This document shows positions 1 through 10,495 of a stretch of 64,000 bases of DNA, piece by piece. The notes under the pieces were generated by a model. It did not search any database. It had not been told where the DNA came from and was given only the letters and a program-made list of their open reading frames with translations. The stretch comes from Leishmania mexicana MHOM/GT/2001/U1103. Taxonomy: Eukaryota; Euglenozoa; Kinetoplastea; Trypanosomatida; Trypanosomatidae. Location: the NCBI RefSeq assembly GCF_000234665.1, contig NC_018334.1:682001-746000 (forward strand). The letters run 5' to 3'. How positions within the stretch are numbered: the first letter of the stretch is position 1; each line of letters starts with the position of its first letter. The position numbers and the translations under genes are program-made.

Positions 1-1505
1 TCATCCACACCAGCCATCAAAGGTAGGAGAAAATGATCAGCCGTGTCGCCACCGGTGATCAGGACATGGAAATTGGGCGCACATGGCGAAAGCAAGGGCG
101 CAATGGTAGTCCTACTTCCTTCGACCCACCTCTCTGACGCGCTACGGCACCCCTCGCTCCGCTCACCAGCCGGGCCTGTGAGACTGGGCGGGTGCCTTTC
201 CAAGCTGTGTTGAGCCGCCGCATCGGAGGACGATGAATGCGAGTTTCCAGCAGAGTTGCCAGTGCTACTTGAGGATTGGTGCTGGTGCTGGTGCAGAAGT
301 CCAGCCCACCATGTAGCGACAAGTGCCGTCGCGGGTGCCGGACGCCACAAGATGTCCATCGCATACACGCCCCAACGCAACGAGCTGGCGCTGCTGCCCC
401 TGACTCCACACGCACAACACGCCCATGCTACAGCTGCCGCCTTTATGGCAGCGGCGAGGCCGCTGCCTGCTGACGTCGCCACTGTCAGCAAAGGAACGCG
501 GGGCTCCACCATCGGCAGAAACGGGTTGCCCTGTGCACCTTCAGCGCTGATGGGCATCGGGCCCTGAAAGGCCTCCGCAAAACTGCCGCGCGGCCCGTAG
601 CTGTGAAGGTGTGCCACCTCGCTTTGAAAACGGTGGCGCAGTCGCGCCAGACGCTCCCGTCTCTCCCTCTCCCTCGGGTCGAGATGTTGATGGGGCGTAG
701 CGGTGCTTCCAGCGCCTTCCGCCGTCTCCTCCATCGCAAACACGCATCCGTCAGTCAACGGCGCCGTCGCCTCCCTCGATCCAACTGAAGCACCGGCGTT
801 GCCATCGTCGTCATCATCACGCGCGAGATTAGATGGCTTGGGCAACATCCCTTGAGCCAATGGGCCCGATTGGTGTGACCCAAGGCTCCATGTCAGGTAC
901 ATCTGCGCCTCCTCGTGCTCCGCCAAGATGCACGAGATGGGAACACCAGTTTGCAGGGCCTCAGACCCAGCGAGAAGGCGTCCATGCTCGAGGAGAACGT
1001 GGCGAAGAGCATGTAGACTGGTGATGATGGAGGGGAAGTGGAGAGAGGCGGTGTCTATTCTGTCAGAAGGTGGCTCGTAGGAACTGTTCACGGTGTCCCC
1101 CACGTCGCTCATGACTGTAGAGGTGGTCAGCTTCGTTTCATGCAACTTTGGGCTTTCCATCCCAACGGAAGCTGCAGAGGTGCTGGAAGTGGCTAGGAGG
1201 TAGCGCGTGCACCACTGCACATCCTCCGGAGTCGCCGTAGGAACGGCATGAAACGTCGAAAACTCATTGGCGTTGAGCACTACCTCGGCAGGGGTACGTG
1301 CAGGCAGCCACTCCGCAGACATCACGTGTGCCTCGACATCTGCGTCGCTCCTTTGCGCCGGCGATGAAGCGGTGACAGCGCCGGAGACGGGGTAGCGGCG
1401 GAGCAGATGACCACGCACAAGGCCGGAGGGGCTGTGTGGCGGTACATAGCTACCGAGGTTCTGACCCCACAGCACGTGAAGACGGCGAGTTGCCCCGCCT
1501 AACAT
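1..1505 (-). CDS. Hypothetical protein, 5' part only, runs off left edge
   Basis: An uninterrupted minus-strand frame runs from an ATG at 1505 to the window edge, giving at least 501 residues; the stop lies outside. I translated it by hand and the frame stays open across the whole stretch. The product starts MLGGATRRLHVLWGQ, a short basic and hydrophobic N terminus that could be a mitochondrial presequence (inference only). It then has a charged region with an Asp run (ARDDDDDGN), an Arg/Glu-rich helix-like segment (PRERERRERLARLRHRF), a small-residue hydrophobic stretch (GLAAAIKAAAVAWACCACG) that might be membrane-associated, and a His/Gln then Ser-rich low-complexity stretch. I recognise no family. 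The start is favoured because a run of Cs and an AG lie about 20 bases upstream of this ATG on the coding strand. Existence is likely; function is unknown. Confidence 0.75.
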   Translation of the reverse strand, partial: MLGGATRRLHVLWGQNLGSYVPPHSPSGLVRGHLLRRYPVSGAVTASSPAQRSDADVEAHVMSAEWLPARTPAEVVLNANEFSTFHAVPTATPEDVQWCTRYLLATSSTSAASVGMESPKLHETKLTTSTVMSDVGDTVNSSYEPPSDRIDTASLHFPSIITSLHALRHVLLEHGRLLAGSEALQTGVPISCILAEHEEAQMYLTWSLGSHQSGPLAQGMLPKPSNLARDDDDDGNAGASVGSREATAPLTDGCVFAMEETAEGAGSTATPHQHLDPRERERRERLARLRHRFQSEVAHLHSYGPRGSFAEAFQGPMPISAEGAQGNPFLPMVEPRVPLLTVATSAGSGLAAAIKAAAVAWACCACGVRGSSASSLRWGVYAMDILWRPAPATALVATWWAGLLHQHQHQSSSSTGNSAGNSHSSSSDAAAQHSLERHPPSLTGPAGERSEGCRSASERWVEGSRTTIAPLLSPCAPNFHVLITGGDTADHFLLPLMAGVD

Positions 1506-1526
1506 TGCGCGACGGAGAGGGCGGGT

Positions 1527-1528
1527 CT
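1527..1528 (-). promoter_or_regulatory. Predicted spliced-leader acceptor AG for the left-edge gene
   Basis: On the minus strand a C run (1531-1540 region) is followed by the dinucleotide AG about 21 bases before the ATG at 1505. This is the usual layout of a trans-splice site in trypanosomatids. It is predicted from sequence only. Confidence 0.4.
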
Positions 1529-2191
1529 TCCGGGGGGGGGGACAGTGCTCTCCACCGAAGGAAATGGCAAGACGTGAAAGAAAGAAATGCAGAGGAAAGC
1601 CAAGACCCCCCTCAACGCAACGAGAGCGGCGGGGGGACGCTCGGAAGAGGCCTCCAACTGGCGCGATCCTTTAGCCGGCGAGTAGAGCTCTGCGCGTCGC
1701 TGGGCAGATGCGCCCTTCGGTGCACAGTTATGGAAAAAAGGGAGAAGAGAGAGTTACGTTACGCGTCTGTGAAGATGGAAACGAAACGAGCGTGGATAGG
1801 CGTCGTATGAATAATGGGAGACGAGGTCAGAGCGAGAGGGAGGGGGTTCGGGTGTCATGGCGACACGGTCGTCGAAGCGATGATACCCGCATCAAGTCCA
1901 TATGCTGCCTTTCTCTTGGGAAGATGTTTTTTGTCTTTTTTCGGCGAAAAGATGACGAAACGCGAAGCGAAATGCGCGCTGCTGATGCACGGCTCTGGGA
2001 GAGTGATTCGTGCACACGCACACGCACACGCGCAGAGAGAGCACATAAAAAGCGCGCCGGGGTGGGAGCAGAGAGGCAGAGGATAAAAGAAGAGGAGGCG
2101 TGGAAAGTCGAGCAGTGAGGAAGCGCGCAGTGCACTGAACACCGAGAGAGAGACAGCGCGAAATACACTAGCAGCGGCCCGCTCGGCGGTA

Positions 2192-2213
2192 GTGCGCATG
2201 CGTACATGCGCAC
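2192..2213. repeat. Perfect 9-bp inverted repeat with 4-nt loop
   Basis: GTGCGCATG (2192-2200), loop CGTA, CATGCGCAC (2205-2213). It would form a compact stem-loop in RNA from either strand. It lies about 690 bases upstream of the predicted start at 1505. A related but shorter arrangement (ATGCGCA...TGCGCAT) occurs near 15052-15071. Confidence 0.6.
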
Positions 2214-3300
2214 CTGCATGCCCATACGTCAGCGTGCATCTCTCATCGCTGAGAGCGAGAAGGCACCGCATAGCGAAGCAGTTGTCGTGGTGTTCATCTC
2301 CTCCTCCTCTCTCATACACCTCCCCCGCGTGATGGAGGGGAGAAGATGGCTTGCGTCCGGGTGAGAGAGAAAGAGCGTGCGCATCTGGCTTCGCCGGACT
2401 GAAGTCGCTCCACATGGTCCGCACACATACATGTGCGCACAATGTGTTTACGAGGTTTGGCTTCTCGCTGCAGCGAGAGGTCCAACGAGACGCCCATTCG
2501 CGCAACATACAGGGAAGAGTGCTATAAGAAAAACAGCAGCGGCACTGTGCATCTTTTCGTTTGTTGTGGCGCACCGGTGAAGATGGTGGTGCGGATGGGG
2601 GCTACAGGATACCGCTTGCCAAGTGCACCAACGTCTCCTTGGCGCTCCATCTCCAACACTGCTGCTGCGTAACGCCTCTGGTGTTCCTTTGACGCGCCCT
2701 GCGCCTGTCGCGCGCGGCCCGCTACGTTGGACGTAGGACGGGGCAGTAGCACGTACTCGGCCCACTCTTGATGTGTGGGCCAACACGGCCACACCACTCC
2801 AAGCGCGCACAGAGACAGAAAGAGAGACAGGAGAAACACGGGCACCCACAGAAAGGGAGAGATGCGCTTGACGAACGACCTGAGCAGAAGCATGCAAGCA
2901 TGCTTCTCCAACTTGCGCACCGAATCAGAAGCGGAGGGATCGCGTCCGAGTGCGCGTGCCGAGGAGACGAGGAGGGAGGGAGGGAGGTGGCGGATGCGCA
3001 TGTATTCTGGTGTTGTTGCTGTTGTTTACTGTCGCTCCTTAGTCGTGGTCGGACAAGGCTACACCAGAGCAGGTGGGGACACACGCGCACACAGGCACAC
3101 ACAGACGCGCTTTTCGAGGGAATGACTGAAGAAAAAACCGACTCTTTTTGGGTTCTTCAGTGACACGCCTGGAGACAAAGAGGAGCTGACACAGGCGAAG
3201 CGAGAAGAGCGGGTGGAGGCACAGGCAATGCAAGCGTCCATTTGGGGGGGGGGGCATCACTTGATGGAGGTGAGGTGAAAAAAACGTATAGGGAGAGGCG

Positions 3301-3347
3301 TGCGTGTGCGTGCTGCTTCATGCGCACTCGAGCAGCACGCACACGCA
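3301..3347. repeat. Perfect 17-bp inverted repeat with 13-nt loop
   Basis: The left arm 3301-3317 (TGCGTGTGCGTGCTGCT) and the right arm 3331-3347 are exact reverse complements separated by 13 bases. It lies about 1.1 kb downstream of the LRR gene stop, probably in its 3' UTR or the spacer. A stem this long would be stable in RNA and could act as a post-transcriptional element. The role is inference. Confidence 0.7.
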
Positions 3348-4465
3348 TGGTCAAAGATACGTATGGGCGCGGGGCAGTGGGGGTTGAAGAGCGCGCACGA
3401 CACACGCAGTGCCCGCATCGAAGGATATGTAGGAATCACCGTGTGGGCCACCTGGAAACCGTGCAAGCGGTGAGGAAAAGGAGAAAAAGCGGCACACCAT
3501 CGGCACTTCGGGGTAAGAGTAGCGCACACGGCGAGAGGCGTGCGGTGAGCAGACACCACCACAAACCTTGAGAGAGGTCAACGTTAACAAGGAGGAGGAA
3601 CAGCCTCTGGCTGTCACCCTCAGCTCGCGCGCGCGGGTGGGGAAGACAGCATGACAAGATGGAGGGAGGCAGACAACGTGGCCGTCGCAGTCTCAGCCCC
3701 CTCCCCCTTCTCTCTCCCTCCCTCCACACACACACAGAAGAAAATAGAGCAATGCGAAAGTGAGTCCCAAGTAGAAGCGCCACCGGAGCCATTTTTTGAG
3801 GTTTGCTTTTCGTTAGGCTGGCGTCGGCAGACGCCTATGCACACACCTCAGCCTCGCAAGGTTGTCGCCATAACGAGCGTGCGCGTTTCTGGTGGCATCC
3901 GCATCTGTGCGCAGAGAGGGGTGCATCTATGCAACAACATTAGCCCCTCCTGCCCCGCCTTTCGGCGTGGATGGGCAACGCATGAGGCCAGTGGAGGAAC
4001 AGGATGTAGGCGGTGCTGGTTGGGGAAGGGGTGGAGAAACAGACAAGCAGCCGACAGGGAGTGAGATGTCAGCCAGCGCCGTGACACACATACACTCCTT
4101 CACGCAGGCGCATACACAGCCACGCGTACACCACCTTACCCAGCAGAGCAGTCGCCCAGAGCCACAAGCAGAGAAGCGGCATCCGCGAACAGGAAGCGAA
4201 GGAGAAACTCCGGCACCGCCACTCGCGGTGCTGGACCACATGAGCCCCAGCCCAATAGGATCGGAAGAGGGGGGCGGGAGTGGCGCGCCTTCGCGAGGCA
4301 CAAGAAGAGGGAATAGAGGAAGGTGCAGAGGGGGGGGGTGCATGCCGATCAGCGCCACACCACGGAGGCGCAGAGAAGAATGTATGCCTGCGTGCTTGTG
4401 TATGGACGTTTAGCACAGAGTCGCACACACTCTCTCACCCTTCGCTCAAGTCCTACCCGGCGCCA

Positions 4466-7400
4466 CTAAAGTACGACGCGACTCTGAAGGGCCGCCACGA
4501 CCTCGGACACACTCGTGATGCCGCATCGGTCGACATGCACGCAGCGCAGTTGCGGCAGCAGCTCCAGCCCCGCCAAGGATCCGGTGAGATTCCGACACGA
4601 CGAGAGGCGCAGGATGCGCAAGGAAGCGAACGGTGCAGAGCGTGGCAGCACCGGCGATACCTCGACAGATTGAGGTGAGTCTGTGCCGGATGCCCATGGC
4701 CCCCACTGCGGCAGTGCCATCAGCTCAGCGGCACTCGCAGCGGTGATGCCGTGGCAATTACAGAGGGAACACTCCAGCAAGGAGGGAAGCGTGCTGAGCT
4801 CTGCAAAACTGCTGATATTCACACACCCATCCAGCACGAGCCTCTGGCAACCACGTTTAAGCCCAAGAGGACAAGAAACGGAAGCGCTGGCCTGTAAAAG
4901 CGCGGTCGTGCGAAACAAAGTCCCCTCCGTCGCACGCCGCACTGCCGCGATGTCGTCGTCCGTTGAGCCGCTCTCCTGGAGCAGGTCCGAGTGCAAAAGA
5001 GGAGCAGTCATATGTGGAACGTCGCCAGCGTGGGCAAACAGGGGTAGCGGCGACAAGCGCCCTCCGCTCTCCTTGGCCCCAGCTCCTCCCCTCCCTCCAT
5101 CAGCAGCGGCACCCGCAGCAAGATGGGTTCCACTGCCACCACGCACGTCAGCGCCTGTGATGCGGCCACTATGCACATTGCATCCGCTGCCGTCCACCTC
5201 TGCCAAGCTCGGAATGACATGCAACGCACGCATATCATGCACACCTTTGCAGGAAAGCAGACGCATCTGCACGAGGCTCGTGCTGCGGTGCAAGCCAACA
5301 AGCCCTTGACTGGTCACGTTGCTCGAGGACACGTCAAGCTTTGTCAGGTACGGGCACAGCCCCAGCACACCGACAGAGAAGATGCGACGGCAGAACTGTA
5401 GCGAGAGGAGTCGCAGAGGTGGGCCGCGACGCCCTCGGCCAGCGCACTCGTCGAGACGCAGCGCGCGAAGGGAGTGAACTACCACCGGTGGATTTCGTGC
5501 AAGTGCCGAACTTGCATCTGATGCTCTCTTGTCGGCCGCCATCACGCCAGTGCACACGAACTTCACAAGCTCGGCGTCTGTTACGGCTGTGTTGTTCAGG
5601 TCAAGGCACATCAGCGACGGCAGCAGGCCGAGACGACGGATGCATCGCACGCGCGTGTGAGACAGCAGCAGCGTGTGCAGAGAAGAGGTGAAAAGCACTT
5701 CATCGTCGCCCGGGAAGACGTCAGCGACGGCGGAACGGCTCCTGAAGCCCTCCTTCAGCGCCTGGCTGTCATCACGGTGCCCGAGAGGATTACTGAAGTT
5801 GTGCGGTGGTGTTCCAGGCATGAAGCTGCGGCGCCGACTGTGCTCCGACACTCGCCTTGCCCCTGGGATGGCCTCCCCGCCCTCTTCCTCATCCTCGTCG
5901 TCGCTGTCGTACAGTCCCGATCCTTGAACGTTAAGCACCTCCAGCGTGGCGATCGCCATGATATCACGCACGTGATGCACTCCAGCACAGTTCTTCAGCG
6001 CCAGGTGTGTCAATGCGGAGCAGAAGCGCAGCGCCGCCACCGCGGCTGTGGTCAGGGGTGTGTGGCTCACGTTGAGCCAGCGCAGGTGTCGCAGGTGAGC
6101 GACAGGGCTCAGGTCAACAATGAGTGAGCACGCGGAGCAGTTCAGCACTTGCAGCGCGTGCAAGCCACCGTTGCGCTGCGCCGCAGCTGAGTTCCCCAGC
6201 GCATCCAGTACCTCCTGCCGCACCGCCGTGTCGCTAAGATCCAGGGAGCGCACGGAGGACAAGAGGGCCAGGGCGCCAATGTTCATGATGCGACCGCAGG
6301 CGCGGAGGCAAAGGCGGTGAAACTGGTGCTGTGGTGCCGTGGCACCGCCCTCGCATAAAGCTGCCACGAACGCGTCGAGGTCGGCATCTCGGATATCCGT
6401 GTGGGAGAGAGAGATGTTCTGGAGAGACGGCAATCGAGCGAGAATCCGCAGACTGCCGGCATCTTGAATGGCGCTCGCGCTGCATCCGTCAAGGTGCACT
6501 GTGTGGAGAAGTGCGCTCTGCTCAAGACCGCTGAGCCAAGGTCGATGAGCCCCCTCACCGGCACCGAGCCGCCCACCCTCCTCAACTGAGCAACGCCACA
6601 GCGAAAGGTACTGCAGAGAAGGCAGCCGGCCAACGTCTCCCAGAGCGCATCTGAACTTTGTGTCTGTGAAGACAAGCGTCGCGAGACGCTGCCAGGGAAA
6701 AGGCGGTGGCGTGGTCAGCACCCCGGGCACGTCAGCCGCAGCCGCCACCTTTGCTCCCGCACACACCTTCTCGGCTGGTGCTGCGGTGCCCCTCGATGGA
6801 AGGGAAGATGACGACACAACGGGTAGCGACCTGTCAGGTGTTTGAGGTAGCGCCGCCTCCTGTCCTCTTTCTAGTAGACTCGACAGTAGTTCTGCGCCTT
6901 CATTCGCTGCATCTGCCACGCGCTCAGCGGCAGCGCCGACCTCACTACCGCTATTCTCGCTCTGTGATCCGCTCGTGTCGCTGCTGCCGCTTTGGCTTTG
7001 ATCTGACTCGTGGTGAAGCTCACCCATGGCCACGGCAGAGAGACGCAGTTCCTGCAGCCCCGTCCAACAGCTCTGTCCGTGAACCACACCACCGCCGCGC
7101 CACTGCCTCCTTTGATTCCGCTGCATCACAGCAATGGGGGCGAGGGCCCTGTATGGATTACGCACCCGACGACACGCGCATGCGTGCAGGACATTCAGCC
7201 GTCGCCCGCCGTCGGGGCTCGGTGAATGAGGTGTTTGTCTTGCTGTCGGCGCACCAGTTTCGGTGACAAGCAATGCGTCATGCGAGGTGCCACCACTAGA
7301 GCGTAGATGCGCCGCCACGGTCCGCAGGGTGGCATCTGTTAGTCCCGTTCCAGAGAGGTAGAGCTCTTCCAACTCCACAAGGCAGCGAACCAGCTCTGCG

Positions 7401-9388
7401 GCGGCTGCGTCCACTTGAGGGCAGTAGCTCACGTCAACCACACGCAGCGACGTGCTCCGACACAGGCCGCGCACGCCGGCGTCAGTGAGACTCGCGTTGA
7501 AGCTGACATCCGCGAGACGGAGAGCGGGCAGCTCACCGAGGAACCCGATGTCGTGCAGCGTCGCGGACGAAGTGAGGTGCACTTCAGTGACGTATCGCAA
7601 CCCCGGCGCCAGGAGGTGAGGACGTGCAGAGGAAACACAGTCTGCCCGGCTGGTTATGGTCTGCAGCTGCAGTTGGCGTTCCTCCAACAGAAACCGTCGT
7701 GAGCGTGCATCCGACGGTGCATTGCCATCGTTGCTGGCTTGTAAATCGAGTGTTCGCAGAGGTGGCGACGCGGACGGAGGCAAAACTCTCCCGGTCGCTT
7801 GCCCCGCTGAGCCCACAGACGCACCCACCATTGCCCAGCCCTCGAGTTTTCTTGTCTGGGCACCCTCGAAGTTGACGTCCAGTATTCGCACATGGGCGCA
7901 ACATGGACAACGCAAAAATGCACGCCACCAGTGCGCCGGGCTGTCATATATCGCGGAGAACGACGGCGACGGCAGAGCCGGCGGTGCTCGGCACTCGTAA
8001 AGATGCACGGCCGACAAGAATGAGGAACACCGCCGGCGGGGCTGCTGCCCACCCCGAGCGGGAGACGACACTACCATATTCATTCGTCTAGTAACTTCCT
8101 CTGGCAACTGAGCAGTGGTCGTTGTTGTCGTCCGCCCTGGAGTCGAGTATGAAGCACAAGCATTGCAGCCTTCCGTCATGTACAAGGGAAGGGAAGCGGG
8201 ATGATCACCATATGCGTAGAGGGACGTCGACGGTGGAACTGCTGCCACGGCACACGCCGGACCATGCGAAACTTGGTGAATACCATTGTCTTCAGCGTGA
8301 CTACGGATGTCTTCGTGGGCAGAACGAGAGCTTGGTCGTGGAGAAGGGGGCACGCAAGCTCGACCCAACACCAAAGGGCGACTTAGCCACCAGTGCGAGT
8401 ACATCCAGCTGCCTCCAGGATAATCGCCGTTCTGAGAGCTTGGCGCCGCATTCTCGCACGCATTGCTACACGCCGGGGCGGCCGCGTGCTTGCGTCGCCG
8501 CTCCTCCTCCCGCTCCACCCCTACCTCCCAGTGGAGCACGCGCCGCCACTGCAGCTGCGCATGCTCCTGCACCGCAAGGTCAGCACTCACTGAGGGCACA
8601 GTCGCAGAGGGGTTGAGGATGTACTGGCCGGCATCGGACGCGGTGGATTGAACCAAGAAGGAGACGAGGTGGCCCACCAGGACGCCGCCCAGGTAGCCGG
8701 CCTTCATGGCTGCACCGCGGACGTTGGTGCCTGGGTAGGGGTATTCAGGCAGAGAGGAAACGTCCCGCAGAGAATCTTCGCTGTCGAGGCCAGAGTGCAC
8801 GGCCCCTGTGGCGATGGCAGCCGCAGCGGTCACACCGCGCTGCTGTTTGTGCTCGAAGTAAGTGCGAGCACGGCGCTGCGGCACCGTATGCCGCCACGGT
8901 GACGCGCCGGCGGTGCCCGGTGGATGAGGCCGAGCGGCGCAGCGGCGCTCTCCTCCTCTTAACGTCGCGCTCGCATCAACAGGGAGGGTGTTCGGCACGT
9001 GATAAGAATACCACCGAGCATCGTCCACGATATCCCCTGCAGCGTCCATGAACTGCACATCGCTGGCAAACCGCCGCTCCGATGGCATTATACGCTCCGC
9101 CACGTCGGACACCCACCAGTCCCCGAACGGCACCTGGCGTGCCCAGTCGGTCCACGCGGCCTCGTACTCGCTCTCAGCGTCATTGTGGTGGTACGCTCCA
9201 AGAAGACGCGCCTCCGCTGCGATGCGGCAGCGTGGATGTGCCGCGGCAAACCCCAGCGGGGCTCGTGACGGCCAGTATGAGGTGAGTGCACCCAGTGAGT
9301 TCAGCGAGAGTTGCAAATACTGCTCTTCTTGGTACTGCTGCGGTCGTTGATACATTGCTACTGATGCCACAAAGCACGCGCCTGCCAT
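4466..9388 (-). CDS. Leucine-rich repeat protein
   Basis: The 1640-residue product begins MAGACFVASVAMYQRP. The frame is open 105 codons further upstream, but that extension covers a CA microsatellite and a pyrimidine tract with AG at 9459-9460, so it is most likely outside the mature message. Residues 1-480 are a non-repeat region with aromatic and acidic patches (for example GDWWVSDVAERIM). From about residue 500 to the C terminus come clusters of leucine-rich repeats such as LRVVDVSYCPQVD, LYLSGTGLTDATL, LRSLDLSDTAV, LRWLNVSHTPLTT and LRILRLSSCRNLTG. These resemble the cysteine-containing (AMN1/F-box type) LRR class. Ser/Gly-rich and acidic inserts (DSDDEDEEEGGE) separate the clusters. I see no kinase, F-box, GPI or transmembrane signature, so the most supported role is a protein-binding scaffold. 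The partner is unknown. Confidence 0.85.
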   Translation of the reverse strand: MAGACFVASVAMYQRPQQYQEEQYLQLSLNSLGALTSYWPSRAPLGFAAAHPRCRIAAEARLLGAYHHNDAESEYEAAWTDWARQVPFGDWWVSDVAERIMPSERRFASDVQFMDAAGDIVDDARWYSYHVPNTLPVDASATLRGGERRCAARPHPPGTAGASPWRHTVPQRRARTYFEHKQQRGVTAAAAIATGAVHSGLDSEDSLRDVSSLPEYPYPGTNVRGAAMKAGYLGGVLVGHLVSFLVQSTASDAGQYILNPSATVPSVSADLAVQEHAQLQWRRVLHWEVGVEREEERRRKHAAAPACSNACENAAPSSQNGDYPGGSWMYSHWWLSRPLVLGRACVPPSPRPSSRSAHEDIRSHAEDNGIHQVSHGPACAVAAVPPSTSLYAYGDHPASLPLYMTEGCNACASYSTPGRTTTTTTAQLPEEVTRRMNMVVSSPARGGQQPRRRCSSFLSAVHLYECRAPPALPSPSFSAIYDSPAHWWRAFLRCPCCAHVRILDVNFEGAQTRKLEGWAMVGASVGSAGQATGRVLPPSASPPLRTLDLQASNDGNAPSDARSRRFLLEERQLQLQTITSRADCVSSARPHLLAPGLRYVTEVHLTSSATLHDIGFLGELPALRLADVSFNASLTDAGVRGLCRSTSLRVVDVSYCPQVDAAAAELVRCLVELEELYLSGTGLTDATLRTVAAHLRSSGGTSHDALLVTETGAPTARQTPHSPSPDGGRRLNVLHACACRRVRNPYRALAPIAVMQRNQRRQWRGGGVVHGQSCWTGLQELRLSAVAMGELHHESDQSQSGSSDTSGSQSENSGSEVGAAAERVADAANEGAELLSSLLERGQEAALPQTPDRSLPVVSSSSLPSRGTAAPAEKVCAGAKVAAAADVPGVLTTPPPFPWQRLATLVFTDTKFRCALGDVGRLPSLQYLSLWRCSVEEGGRLGAGEGAHRPWLSGLEQSALLHTVHLDGCSASAIQDAGSLRILARLPSLQNISLSHTDIRDADLDAFVAALCEGGATAPQHQFHRLCLRACGRIMNIGALALLSSVRSLDLSDTAVRQEVLDALGNSAAAQRNGGLHALQVLNCSACSLIVDLSPVAHLRHLRWLNVSHTPLTTAAVAALRFCSALTHLALKNCAGVHHVRDIMAIATLEVLNVQGSGLYDSDDEDEEEGGEAIPGARRVSEHSRRRSFMPGTPPHNFSNPLGHRDDSQALKEGFRSRSAVADVFPGDDEVLFTSSLHTLLLSHTRVRCIRRLGLLPSLMCLDLNNTAVTDAELVKFVCTGVMAADKRASDASSALARNPPVVVHSLRALRLDECAGRGRRGPPLRLLSLQFCRRIFSVGVLGLCPYLTKLDVSSSNVTSQGLVGLHRSTSLVQMRLLSCKGVHDMRALHVIPSLAEVDGSGCNVHSGRITGADVRGGSGTHLAAGAAADGGRGGAGAKESGGRLSPLPLFAHAGDVPHMTAPLLHSDLLQESGSTDDDIAAVRRATEGTLFRTTALLQASASVSCPLGLKRGCQRLVLDGCVNISSFAELSTLPSLLECSLCNCHGITAASAAELMALPQWGPWASGTDSPQSVEVSPVLPRSAPFASLRILRLSSCRNLTGSLAGLELLPQLRCVHVDRCGITSVSEVVAALQSRVVL

Positions 9389-9458
9389 GCGGTTGGCCGT
9401 GCAGACCGACACGCGGCACACTAGCGTTGCCGCTGCTGCTGCTCCTCCGACTACAGTG

Positions 9459-9460
9459 CT
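9459..9460 (-). promoter_or_regulatory. Predicted spliced-leader acceptor AG for the LRR gene
   Basis: On the minus strand a nearly pure pyrimidine tract (about 9463-9482, C/T) is followed by the first AG at 9460-9459, about 70 bases before the ATG at 9388. This supports that ATG over the upstream in-frame ATG at 9703. Confidence 0.5.
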
Positions 9461-9747
9461 AGTAAGGGGGAGGGGAGGGGGGCACAACGACACAGAAAAG
9501 GGCGGGGCGCTACGTGTATAAGGGGAGACAAAGACCACACACACACACACAGAGAGAGACAGAGGAACACGAAGAATCAGCCGCCGCCAATCACGATGAC
9601 ATCGCTGTTTTCTTCGAAATCGTGTAGATGCATGCGGAGCCAACAGAAAAAAGGAAGCGGTATCAGCTGCTATAGCGAAATACCGTCGGCGCGCCAGCCG
9701 CACTCTCTATAGCCCGATCGCTGTTCAGCGCCGTCTCCCACTCGCCC

Positions 9748-9771
9748 GCTTGCTTGCTTGCTTGCTTGCTT
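9748..9771 (+). repeat. (GCTT)6 microsatellite
   Basis: Six perfect copies of GCTT in tandem, 24 bases, in the spacer upstream of the LRR gene. Such tracts are often length-polymorphic. Confidence 0.85.
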
Positions 9772-10495
9772 TCGTATTCTCGTACACTCGTAGCGATGTG
9801 TTAAAGAGGGCGAGGAAAACAAAAAAAAAGTACCACAGGAGTGCGTTGATGCGCCGTCTTTCGTTGATTTCTGTAATGTCTTCCTTCTACTGCATCGTGT
9901 CACCAGGGTGGTTGTGCGGCGCCGGCAGCCGCAGCAGCAGTATGCACACACACACACACAGACGCACACGCGGAGATGAAAGGAAACTGGGAGAAACGGG
10001 AGAGGAAATGATTGAGAAAGTGGCGCTAAGAGAGTTCTCCAGTCAGACAAGAGAGAAGCCCCATCGACTGCGAGATGCATGCTCTGTGTGTGCGTGTGGG
10101 TGGAGGGGGTCCTCCTTTTGGCTTTCTTTTTCGCTGGTGTGTGACACGGATATGCACTCGCGGTGGCAGGAGCTGGAGCCTCACAGAGAGGAAGAGAGAG
10201 AACAGCAACACCTGCGCCAAGCACACGCCTTGATGTGGCTTGCTTCGGTCTTTGGCTTTGTTTTGAGGGGTGGGGGATTCGTGTGTGCGCTCCTTTCCCT
10301 TGCTGGCGAGGCCGTTACGCGTGAGGTTGGCGGCAGTGCTTCCCTCGTTTGTTCGGGTTAGCATTTTTTTATTTCCAGTTTAACGTCGAATAGCACTCGC
10401 TCCGCGTGTGCGCATGCCGGACACCAGAAACGCTGCGTGGAAGGCAAACAACCCCCGCACGTATCGGCACGCGCCGTCTGTGCGTTTTTTGGTCG

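Larger units (their letters stand above)
1506..4465. other. Intergenic region between the LRR gene and the left-edge gene
   Basis: About 3 kb without a convincing gene. It should hold the 3' UTR of the LRR gene and the 5' flank of the left-edge gene. It contains CA/GT-rich and GA-rich stretches, homopolymer runs (for example G8-10 near 3243), and two clean hairpins annotated separately (2192-2213 and 3301-3347). Open frames here overlap one another on both strands and are Arg/Ser/Cys rich, with no recognisable domain. Confidence 0.7.
9389..10495. other. Intergenic region between the RPAP1-like gene and the LRR gene
   Basis: About 1.1 kb. It holds the 3' end region of the RPAP1-like transcript and the 5' flank of the LRR gene. 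Visible items are a CA repeat near 9535-9552, a GCTT microsatellite at 9748-9771, and a second CA run near 9943-9960. No gene is supported. Confidence 0.7.

Noticed and set aside
9389..9703. In-frame 105-codon extension of the LRR gene
   Set aside because: It encodes VCVCVVFVSP-type sequence from a CA microsatellite and precedes the best splice acceptor.
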